DNA from: Onthophagus taurus
Lineage: Eukaryota > Arthropoda > Insecta > Coleoptera > Scarabaeidae
NCBI RefSeq assembly: GCF_036711975.1
Contig: NC_091967.1
Span: 23,746,001-23,810,000 of the forward strand
Reading direction: 5' to 3'
DNA length: 64,000 bases
Part shown: in pieces, positions 41,861-53,800 of the stretch
Layout of the letters: the number at the start of each line of letters is the position of its first letter
Numbering within the stretch: position 1 is the first letter of the stretch
The notes under the pieces: model-generated
Databases searched by the model: none
Told to the model about the DNA's origin: nothing
Seen by the model: the letters and a program-made list of their open reading frames with translations, nothing else
Made by a program: the position numbers and the translations under genes

Positions 41861-44800
41861 ATGGGTGCAATAGCTAGTCGGCAAAGGGCCGGTGTTGAAG
41901 AAGCTGATGTGGTACCTAATTACGCGTACAAATATCCACCACCTTCTGGAAACTATTTTGGGAGCCACTTTATAATGGGGGGCGAAAGATTCGATACACC
42001 GCAACCTGAGGCTTACTTATTCGGCGATAACACTGATTTAAATTTTCTAGGAAGTCCCACAGCGGTATGTAATCACTTTGGTTAATAATGTACTTACTTA
42101 ACCTATATCTTTTGTTATAGTTTCCTTATCCACCTCCCCAACCAAATGAACCAACAAAAACCTTAAAAAGTTTGGTAAATGTCCGTAAAGAATCTTTAAG
42201 GTTTGTTAAAACAAATTTGGAGAACTGTAAAGTGCATTTAATTGATGATGAAAATGCTGATGTAGAGCTGGGGAAAGCTCCACAGTTTAATTTGGAATTT
42301 ACTTTTGATTGTGATGTTCCATGTGCTATTACTATTTATTATTTTTGTACTGAAGAGTATACAGCTAATGGTGTTAGGTAATGTATTTTTAAAAATTTAT
42401 TTAATAATCTTATTAAATTATTTTTGATTAGTTATATCCCTAAAGATCCTTTAATGGTCTCGGAGGTTTACCATTATAAGCGTGGAGCAAACCAACAGTT
42501 TGCACAACCAACACATGTTTTTTATCCCTCTTTATATAGTGATGATGAGCTTTTATATGATACCGATAGGAAAGTTATTCCAATAGCCATTCATTGTGTT
42601 GCTGAAAAAGGACCAGAAGGTAGAATTATCAAAATTGTAATAAAATTATACCATTAATTTTATGTTTTTATTAGATATGAGACAATCTCATACAACAATA
42701 GCTGTTGTTGAGAAAGGAATGGATGGAACACATATTTTAAAAGCTCTCAAACAGAAATTATTTGTTGATGGATTGTGTTATTTATTACAGGAAATATATG
42801 GGATTGAGAATAAACAAAGTGATAAAGTAAGATTTGTTCAAAAATAACCAAATGGAGTTGTTTTATATTTAAAAAATTATTTTTTGTAGTCTTCTAGTGA
42901 TGATGAAACTGATGATAATGGTTCTGATTGTGTGGTATGCATGAGTGAAGTACGAGACACACTGATTTTACCTTGTAGACACTTGTGTTTGTGTAATTCA
43001 TGTGCAAACACACTTCGTTATCAAACAAATAATTGTCCAATATGTAGAGCCCCGTTTAGGGCTTTATTACAAATCAGAGCATTACAAAAAACGTCAAATC
43101 CCATTTTACCACCTGTTAATTTACCAGATGTAAGTTTTATATTTTAATTGTCAGCAAGTACAGGGTTTGTCACGACTAATGGTGGAACGGATCTATCTAT
43201 ATATATAGCTTTTAGTTTTTGAGAAAACAATATTTGAAGTTTTGATAAAATTTTCGATGTTGCAATTTTCATGGATAACTTTCAAAATTCGCTATAAAAT
43301 TAATTTCTTGAAGGATTCTTGTGGAAATATCACCAATTATTAATTATAGTATTCTCTTTTTAATGCAACAAGCCGTTTTGAAAAATCGCTCTTAGTTTTT
43401 GAGAAATAAATTTTTGACATTTTTGACAATTTTTTCGAATTTTACAATTTTCGCCGATTAAGTTTTAAAAATTCGTATAAAATCCATTTCTTGGAATATA
43501 AGTATGAAAATTTCTTAAAGTGTTAATAAGAGTGTCCTCTTTCCAATGAACCAACATGTTTTGAAAAATAACTTTTAGTTTTTTAGAAAACAATATATGA
43601 AGTTTTGATAAAATTTTCGATGTGCAATTTTCATCGATAACTTTCAAAATTCGCTATAAAATTAATTTCTTCAAGGATTCTTGTGGAAATATCGCCAATT
43701 ATTAATTAAAGTATTAAAGTAACCTCTTTTTAGAGTTGCCTCGTTAGTTAAATCAGCATCAAAAAAGTTCATTTTGTATCTTGGATCCATGTAAGTTGAC
43801 ATTCTTACCCGCTTTCTTATTAATTTCAATTTTATTCAAATATCGCTGTAATGGGGCAATATAGGGTTGGGTTGGGTTGTGCATAATTTCTGATGCACTT
43901 CAAAAATGCATCAGAAATTATAACTATAATGGCCGGATAGATATGCCGGATATCCGGCCGAAGGGGATGCCAAATATCCGGTATCCGGCTTTTCGCAAAA
44001 TCACTATCCGTTCCATCACTAGTCACGATAAGCTGAGCTATATGTATGTGACAAACTACTGGCACTATATTTCTGGAAATTTGCATATAGCGTTTATCCA
44101 AGGTGCTCGTTTCAGCTAAAATATTTTCAGTTTTATTTATTTATTTATTTTATTTATTTATTGATATCGGGGAGCAACAACAGGACAAACCCAATAAAGT
44201 TGCTCCACATAATTATTATATACGAAAACCTTAAAGTAATATTTAATATGATTACAAATATGTTGTTATCTTAAATTAACATTATTAACATTATTAAATA
44301 TTTAAATTACACATGATGTGCGCAGTCTTCACAGCCTCGCGGACCGCAAACTTAATATTTCGTGGATTACTTGAAAAAAGATCGCAACTCACCCGATCCG
44401 CGGTTCTTTCCATCCTCAGAATAGGCGAGTTACGATATGCGTTTGTTCGTGGAGTGGGCATATAAAAAAGGAAGTCGTACCGTAACTGACGAGGAGGAAC
44501 ATGAAAATCAATTCTCGCCATCAGCGATGGGGAATCAGTATGACCATTGACAAGCTTGTACAAAAATAAAACGTCATTATATGCTCGTCGCTGGGAGAGC
44601 GTTAGCAATCCGAACATTTCACAACCAGACGCATAGTTACTGTACACTTGTTGGGTTTTATAACACAAATATTTAATCAGTCGTTTTTGGATTCCTTCTA
44701 ACCTAGTGATATATACGGAATATTGAGGATTCCAGATTACGCTACCAAAGTTTAAGATGCTGTTGACATATGCATTGTACATACTTATAATTGCGTTGTG

Positions 44801-47800
44801 GTTTGTGAAATCCTCGGAAGATCGCTTTATAAAGCCCAGCATTCTGTATGATCGAGCAACCACACCATCTACATGAACATTGAAACGTAGTTTTTGATCT
44901 AGTGTTACACCAAGATCAACTGTAGATGTAACTCGACGCAACTTATCATAGTTAAGGATGTAATCATATTTTATGTAATTCTTTTTCCTGGTGAATGTGA
45001 TGGTGTGACACTTAGAAAAGTTTAAGTGTAATTGATTACTTGTACAGAAATTGCAAATCCTATCAAGATCTGCCTGTAATTTAACACAATCGTCGATGTT
45101 TCGAATAGAAAGGTAAATTTTTAAGTCGTCAGCGTACATCAGGCAACGCGAATTAAGAATATTATTAAAAATGTCGTTTATGTAAATTAAAAACAGTAAA
45201 GGACCGAGATGACTGCCTTGCGGCACTCCGGATGTAGTGTGAATTAAGCGTGACTTATAGCCACCAATATGTACAGACTGAGAGCGATCGGACACGTATG
45301 AACCAAACCAACGCAACAAATTGCCAGAAATACCAAAAAGTTGCAATTTACTTACCAACAGAGAGTGATCAACTTTGTCGAAGGCCTTACTAAAATCGGT
45401 GTACACTGCGTCCACTTGAACATTTTCATCGAGCGACGCAAATAGAAAATCGGTATATTCTAAAAGATTAGTTTCGACTGAACGCCCGGAAAAAAAACCG
45501 TGCTGATTAGTATTAATACATCCACGAATTTGAAAAAATACACTGGCGTACACCAACTTCTCAAAGACCTTTCCAAGTATGGGTAATATAGATATTGGAC
45601 GATAATTGACAACGAAGTGTCGATCACCTGATTTAAAAATGGGTGCAACGTTGGCTCGCTTCCACGCATTCGGAAACACTCCCAGCTTAATGGATTTATT
45701 ATATATCAGCTGTAAAGGAACTGATATTGCCTGAGCACAGTTTCTGACCAGTATAGCAGGTATACCGTCAGCACCAGGACCCTTATTCAAAGCTACTTGA
45801 CGCAATGCCCCCTCCACTTCAATGAGATCAAAGTCATGAATGAGTACGCGCGGAGAATCAACCGTCCCCACCGCATCATAATGGGGAGCAGACGGTGCTG
45901 CGAAAACTGCACTAAAATAATTCGCAAATAACGAACAGATGGCATCGCCGCTCGATGCCTCAACCCCATCCAGAATTACAGTTGATGGGATACCCGTACC
46001 GCCTCTTCTGCGTTTGAGATATGCCCATAACTGCTTTGCGTCCAATGCAACACCATCCTGCACACGTTTAATATACGCTTTATAATCCTGATCAATCAGG
46101 TATTTAGAGCGTCCGCGCAGAAGACGAAACGTTAAATAGTCCAACTGATTTCCACAACGCTTCCACTTTTTATGCGCTTTATACTTTTCCTTTATTACTT
46201 TTATTGTGCTCTTAGAGAACCAAGCCGGGTAACCATTCACAGGATGGCATTTGTGTGGTACAAATTTTTTAATGGCTAAAGACAAATGATTATAGAAAAT
46301 ATCCGTAGCAGTGTTGACATTATTTACATCTGCAAATACGGTTTCCCAATTAATGTCATTAAGGTAATCACTGATATCATTAAAAGCAGCTCGTTTAAAG
46401 TTATAAGTAGTAGGAAGTCGTTCAGTGAGGTTGATTACAGGTGCAATACTGCACGCCAACTCAAGTGACGAATGAGCTACGTCTTCTGGAAGTAGAGAAG
46501 AATCACTTAGTTGAATTCTAGATACAGTTACAAAGCGTTCCAAGACCAAATCTAACGTGTTGCCAGATATGTTTTTAAAAGAGTTATGCTGATTAAATTC
46601 ACAAAGTGAAAGGACGTCTAAGAAATCAGTTGAACGTGGGCTAGCAGGAGAGGCAGTACACATTCCAAAACCATCGATATTCCAAACTATCTCGGGCAAG
46701 TTGAAATCGCCTCAAATCAAAAATTTATCATCACGGAAGCGGTCAACAATGTGTCTCAATTCATTACAAAATACATTTAATGCAACATTATCATTAGGAG
46801 GAATGTAGATACAACAAATATGCAGTTTGCTTATACGCTTATCGCAATAAAGTGTTACACAAATAGCTTCATTGGCTGGAAACCAGTCTGACCTCTGAAC
46901 ACTGCGAAGACTCGCACTAACACCTATCAGCACACCACCCCCCCGAGACACACCACCCGGAACCGCACCAACACGATCTCTTCTGTAGATGTTGTAGGAA
47001 GTAGGAAGAAGCTCGGCCGAATTGATACCAGGGTGGAGCCACGTCTCCGTTAGGCATAGCACATCGACGTTGGTATTTAGCGCATTATTATAAATAGTAA
47101 TCAGTTTGGTACGAACGCCACGGACGTTTTGATAATATACTGAAAGGCCAACCATTTTTGAGCGTTTGTTTTATTAATTCTTTTTAATTATTATATTAAA
47201 TTAATTATTTAAAGGCGTGAGAGGTCATCAGGAGATCTTATATGGACTACCGGCGATGATTCATTCTTTCTGGCAAAAATCTTGCAATCACGTGTCCATA
47301 CAAAGCGATAGTTTTTATCTTTAGCAATCCCTCTCGTTCGAGCAAACAAGGCCTTATTATCCGGCGTCAGATGATCATTAACGAAACAGCTCTCCCCCAC
47401 CCCCTCAATATGCAAACCCTGTCGAGAACCAGGTACGGACATCCTTTTGTTGATTGCCGCCGCCAAAAAAGCATCGCGCTTTAGGCGGCTGCAAAACCGC
47501 ATCACTATGGCCCGTGGAGCTTTATTTTGCTTATCAAAGTGTGGAACACGATGAATGGCATCAACGTCTGTCGATGAGAATTGGACTCCTACATGTTTGG
47601 CAATGTTGTCTACAATAGACAAGAGATTTTCATTTTCACGTTGGGGAACACCATGAATTTCAACATTACTCCTACGGGAGTACTGCTCAACCTCATCCAG
47701 CCTCGCAGTCAAACTCGTTACCTGCTCTCGTAAGCGGCTATTTTCAGTGGTTAACTGATCAACAATTTTTATCTTTCCATTGAACGATTCAAGCAACTTT

Positions 47801-50800
47801 TCAAAATCACTAATCCGGTTGCTACAGAAATTTACAGAATCAAGTAAGCTATCGTGCTTACTCCGCATTTCAGTACGCATCTCCTTAACCATATCATATA
47901 CGGATTCTAATGTGACGGTTACAGGGCGAAGTTGATTAGGTGGCGCAATTGAGCTACGGCGTTGCGGGGGCCGTTGTGGCGATCGACAGACGCTGCATCT
48001 CCACGAAGCGCCCGGTACGGACAGCAACGCTTGCAATGCACTGTCCAAGTCCGTGCATTTCAAGTGATACCACGTATCGCAAGTCTCACAATGAATGCCA
48101 GGACCTGATTTTCTCCCCACCAATTGATGACACGCTCCGCACTTCGATGCCGGCATAATGGCCAATTTGTCACACCACAGGACGGAAAAATTACCCAAAA
48201 ATAAATTTCGAATTTACTCACGTTACTTACTTGTTAACTGAGATTGGTTGTATAAACTTAAAGGTTATTACTTAAACACACTATGGACCCGAAACACACA
48301 GAGAACGGAGACTGTTATACTCGGGAAAATTACCGAAATTTACAGAGCCTCAAAAACGCGTGTACACGAGCCCAAGTACGTAGTATAATTTTCTTCAACT
48401 TCCGGTTATACTTCGTTATTTTAAATCGAATGTAACAATTTTTATTGAATTTTCGATCACCGCAAAATTTTAATATAATTTCATGTAAGTCATCATATGT
48501 CTAGAGTGCACCATTTTTGATTTGTTTCAGTTTTTTCGAAAATTTTGCCAGATGCAACCCTTCAATAAAATTAATTTTTCGTCATTACTTTAGTCCGGCT
48601 AAATATTCTCAGGATTTGCACAGAGTGGACCCATAGCTTACATAATCCTTGAAAAGTTTTGTTAAACATTATACCGGGTGGTTAGAAATTTGCGCCGAAT
48701 TTCCCTATCTCGAAAAGTCGAAAAGTTTATTTTTTTAAATGGCAACCCCAATTTTCCTTCACCAGCATAATGTACGCTGAAAAATAAGGGAACTTTGTCC
48801 GTTACATCCCTGGGACTTACATCCCTATATCTAAAATGTTGATTTGAGGGAAGTGATATGAAACAAAAGCTATTGTGCGCTAGAATGTAACGATATTTTG
48901 TGTTTAACATCAAAACGAAGGAATTCGCTATTTTCGAAGATACAGCCCATGGGTGAGGCCTGCATTCAAAAATTCTCCTCAAAGCCCGATCTCCACACAT
49001 TATGTAACTTTCATAATAGAATAAAACTTATAACAGTAGAAGAGAAATGAAGGTACTATATTTAACAATATGAATGAAAAATAAAAAATAAGAATGAAAA
49101 ATTGATATAACTACAGGTGTCTCACGTAACTGGTTCATTGTCTTCATCACTGGTGAGCGGAAATATGGGGTTTCTTTTGGTCTCGATATGCCCAGAACTA
49201 AGAAAATCTTTATGATTTTTTTGACATTTTTCCTTGTGGGCGTTAGGTTTGTTAGGCATCTCTCATTAACTGTTTGACACGTCCTGTCCAAAAGTTTATT
49301 ACATTCGCCATCAATACAAAATAAATTTCATATATCGGCGTTGGAATAATCTGCCATGATGTTCAATGACTTTGCACCCGTCGTCAAATGTAACTAATGA
49401 CAACAATAATACTAACATGGACCAAAAATTGGCAAAAATTCCATAGCTTTCTAACAAAAACACCTGCATTTCGTGCATGTTTTAATAAATTTCCCAATAC
49501 GAAGCAAACTACAAAAAATAGGTATATGAATGTTTACAGATAATTTGTAGAAAATTAAATTCCCTTTCTGATAGACTAAAAAAATATGAGGCGTTCCATT
49601 TAAAATTTTCGACTTTTTCGTCATTGAATATGGAGAAACAGTAATTCCATTTTTGACCATGCTGTATAAGATACTCCGATACAACAAATGACAACCAAAA
49701 TAAATAATAAATTGTGGTTAAAACCAAAATAACTCAAAAACTAAAAACGCCAGGTACCAATAAGTTTTATCAAAGTCAACATATTTTTAAACGTTCTATT
49801 AAAAGGCGCAATAAAATAGCATTCCATTTAAAATAACGACGTTATGGTCTATTTCCGGTAGACCGGAAGTGGCAGCCATCTTAAAAGTATTTTAGATCGA
49901 AAGTTCCGAGTGAACAACGCATGCTACCAAAATTTCAAACCTCTACGAGTAGTGGAACCTGAAAAAGTTGTAATGAACCAGTTACGTGAGACACTTGTAT
50001 AGTAAATGTTCGAACTGGTTGCCCTCAACTTTCAAAAATTTGTGAATTCTTTTTAAAAACCTGGCATAAGTGACACTTCGAATTTCTTACGAAGAAAGAT
50101 TCGAAATGCATCACGAACTCCTTCTTGGCATTCTTCCTTTGTTGTAATCGGTGTAGCATACATGATGTCTTTTATACGACCCCTAACAAAAAATCTAATC
50201 GAGTGATATCTGGCGAACGGGAAGTCATTTATGGGGTCCGTTGTTAGCTATCCAACGATCTTCAAGATTTTGTAAAAAGTTGTGTTGCCGTGTTGTTGCC
50301 GCGTTGGTACCACAGCTGATTCCAGTTTAGATTTAGCGGTTGTAGATAATTTTGTAAAATTTCCAGATATGTTTCGTCCGAAATAATGAACAAGAATTAA
50401 AAACAAAAGTTGCCCTATAATTTTCAATAAGCTTACCATTCAAATTTTCGTTATAAAAGTGCAGCACTAGCACGCCATCATTTTGTATTTAAGACAAATA
50501 ACTTTTTCTTTTAGTACTTCTGATGTTTTAATTTAATTTTATTTATGCTCTACCGGTTTCGGCCGCAGCCATCATTCAGAAGCGTCTACAATTAAACCAC
50601 ATACAATTATTAACAAAATAAAATATAAAATGAAACTGTGATATTAAAACAACATGGGTTAACCTAATCTAAAAATAACTTACGTCAATGGTCAGGTATA
50701 CAATAAACAAATACTTCGATTTTTCTATCTTTTAACAAATGTTCACCAAAAAAATGACAAAAATCACAAAATAACGTGAAATAAAAACCTGTTTCATGTA

Positions 50801-53800
50801 ATATTTTTACTCGAAATCTCAAAGAAATTGACGTTATTTTGAAACGAAGTTATTTTTAGATTAGGTTAACCCATGTTCTTTTAATATCATACTTTCATTT
50901 TATATTTTATTTTGTTAATAATTGTATGTGGTTTAATTGTAGACACTCCTGAATGATGGCTGCGTCCGAAACCGGTAGAGCATAAATAAAATAAAATTAA
51001 AACATCAGAAGTACCAAAAGAAAAAGTTATTTGTCTTAATTATAAAGCTGATGAATATAGACAAAAAAAAACCTAAATCATTTTGTATGGCAGCTAAAAC
51101 ATTAAAACTCCAGTATCCTTGAAATTGTCTTTCAGGAAATATGTGTAGATTAGTATTACTCCAATAAGGAGAGTTATGCCAGTTAAACACACCATTCTTG
51201 TGAAATTTTGCCACATCCGTCCAAATTATTTTTTCCAAAAAATCTTCATCTTCTTGAGTTTTAATCAACATAAATTCACAAAAATCAATTCTCCTTTGAT
51301 CGTCACCTGGCCTTAAACTTTGTGCCAATGAATAAGGATGAAAGTTATGTTTTTTTTTTAAATCTTGTGATTGCTTTTCTCAGATATTCCCAAATCTCTT
51401 TTAGCATCTAATAGCGAATTTTCAGGACACGCTTTGAAGTACCCCAAAACTGTAATTTCATTTTCTTCGTTATCTACGATTGGTTTAACTCTTTTGTGCT
51501 TTCCAACAAACTGGCCATAGGTTCTACAATTACTAAATCCTAAATCGAACATGATTAACACTTTTGCTACGTAAACGTAGCATAGTAGTACTTAATAGTT
51601 TTTGTGCCTTCGGTTTGGTGCTTCAATATATATTAAACCGGAAGTTGGAGAAAACTGAAAATATTTTAGCTGAAACGAGCACTTCGGATAAACCTGTATG
51701 CAAATTTTCACAAAAATAGTGCCAGTAGTTTGCCATATACATATAGACTCAGCTGGTCGTGACAGACCCTGTACATTTTGCGTTTTTAGGGTACAGGTGA
51801 TAATATCCCCCCAGGATATGAAGCAGTGTCATTAATTGAAGCGTTAAATGGCCCTTGCGCTCCAAGACAGCCCCCATCTGCGGCAATGCCTGACCTTGTA
51901 GAAACTCCAGAAAACGAACAGACAATGCAAGCCGCTCACATTTTAAACAGACATTCGTCTAGTTCCAAATTAGCGAAAGATATCGATTCTGGAACACCGG
52001 AGGTGAGTATTGTATTAATTAAACATGTTGAGGATTATTAAAAATTTTGTTTGGTAAAGTTTGGAATGTCTATATTATTATCATCTCGCGACGATGAAAA
52101 AGAGGCTCCAAAATGTCCTTTATTGGCCAATACAGATATATTACATGGTAGGAATACGGAAAGTCTCGTTAGAAATCGAACGTCCTCTCGACATTCTCTT
52201 AATAAAGAAGAAAAAGAGGAGGTAAAAATGTGTACAATTGGACCATGTTTATCAGAAGGGGACCAACTGTCAAAATATAAAAGTGGCAGGAAATCGTTCC
52301 AAAGTTAAAACATTGTAGATATATTGAAGATTTTAGTAATATTTTTATTTTATGGGTTTATGAGTATCATATTTAACTAATCTTTAAATAATAATAACGT
52401 TGAAGAAAAAATATTGAAACAGGCGAGATTAGATTTTCAGAATGAAAGTATAAAACATAAATAATTAAATTAAACAAGTTTTTAGTTTAGAAACTCATTT
52501 ATTTTTTATACTACAAAAAATTAAACTATACAGTATTTTAAAATCGAGGTTTTCGCCAAAACCATCTAAATCGTCGTCAAAATCCATGCCTTTGAGGCTC
52601 TTGTAGAAATTTTTAGCATTCAAGGGAATAAAGGGCATTAAAGACTTAATGTCCTGCAACTTTTTGTTTGAAATTTCTGTACCGTTAGGCCAAAGAATTT
52701 TTAAGTCGTTGTAGAAAAAGTAAATGGAGCCTTCTTTTTGGACTTTTCTGAAGCAATACTCATTCATGGAACTCGACATTTCCATTATGAGTGTATTTTA
52801 AGTAAATTGAAAATGGTTTGTCCTGTTTTAATTTTATTACTCTGGTTTTTAAACAGCTAACCTTGTTTTTGTTTATGTTTGTTTTTCAGTTAGTAATTTC
52901 TTTTTCTAAGTTTTCTACAGAGAAAAAATGTTCCGTGCTCATATCTGTTATAATCAGTCGGTTTTTTCGCCTGCAATGTTTCATTATATTGAGTTAATCT
53001 TGCGTCGTATAAATTCTTTGATTTAATTTAATTGCCTTTTTTATGTCCGAAAAATCTGAATCATTTGGTAGTACTTAAAGTAGATCGTTTTTAATGTAGG
53101 GTGGCAGCTAAGTATGTGCTTTAGCTTTAAAACGATTTTAACGTTTCTGTTTTGGCCACCACAGCTAACTGACCATATTATTATAGTTTCTGTATTCTGC
53201 TCCAAAAAAAGTTCTATAAATTTTTTTAGACATGACCCTATCTCTTGTGCTTCTCTTCTGGCCTTTCCCTCTTTCCATATAAAACAGTACCCTTTATTGC
53301 CAGAGTGTGTGCCCTCATTATAGAGCCAGAATTGGCGCTTGTAGAAAACAAGATTTGTAGGAATATTGGGCAAAAGCAAGGTTTTTCCATATCATATGTC
53401 AAAATTTGTTTTGAGTTAAAGTTTTTTTTAAGTTGCTATTTCAGCTGCTTCTAGGGGTAAATTGTGTGCTAGTTCCTCCCTGTCCAGTTCCAATACAGCA
53501 TTATGTATTTTGATATTGTATGAATCGCATAAACTGCACGTGTCCTTTATTCTTAGTTTCCTACGCAGATTAAAATTTTTATAAATGATGCTTTTATAGC
53601 TAGCGAAAGATACCTTAATATCTTTGTTTTCACTCTTATACAAATCATACATTTTACGCTCTGTGATATTATAGTTAAAATAGTTAGTCTCAGTTTGCGA
53701 TCTAGAGTAATGCGATTTGTATGTGGGGAACTGTTTTATGTGAGATCTTGCCTCTGGCATCTTTTATTTCTCCAGTCCTAAATTTGCACAGAGCAGTATT

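Larger units (their letters stand above)
44129..48386 (-). mobile_element. Near full-length LINE with ORF1, ORF2 and (TAAA)n tail
   Basis: The minus-strand element has ORF1 at 48156-47209, ORF2 at 47155-44294, and a tail of TAAATAAATAAA at 44129-44162. It is inserted in the mariner TIR: ATTTTCAG lies on one side and ATTTTCTTCAACTTCCGG on the other, where the intact TIR reads TTTTCAGTTTTCTCCAACTT. The 5' region 48157-48386 is present. The clade (CR1/Jockey group) is not settled. Confidence 0.88.
43161..51771 (-). mobile_element. Mariner (DUF4817 type) in MGRN1 intron 5, expanded by later insertions
   Basis: TA + CAGGGTTTGTCACGAC at 43161 and GTCGTGACAGACCCTG + TA at 51771. The TIRs extend about 110 bp (TGGCACTAT..., GCTCGTTTCAGCTAAAATAT TTTCAG on one side; the reverse near 51660 on the other). 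The transposase is on the minus strand (50010-51561). Inside are a hAT derivative (43177-44021), a LINE (44129-48386), an 884-bp TIR element (49114-49997) and a palindromic Penelope remnant (50491-51037). Removing it leaves a normal 47-bp intron. Confidence 0.9.

Noticed and set aside
48662-49000. Minus-strand 112-aa frame as a gene
   Set aside because: It lies in the mariner's subterminal region and matches the general sequence of such termini; no protein family was recognised.
52060-52308. MGRN1 ending at the stop at 52306-52308
   Set aside because: A donor GAG|GTAAAA at 52221 joins in frame to 54690 and then 56051, giving conserved-looking acidic tail sequence. Read-through to 52308 may be an alternative isoform but is not the main model.
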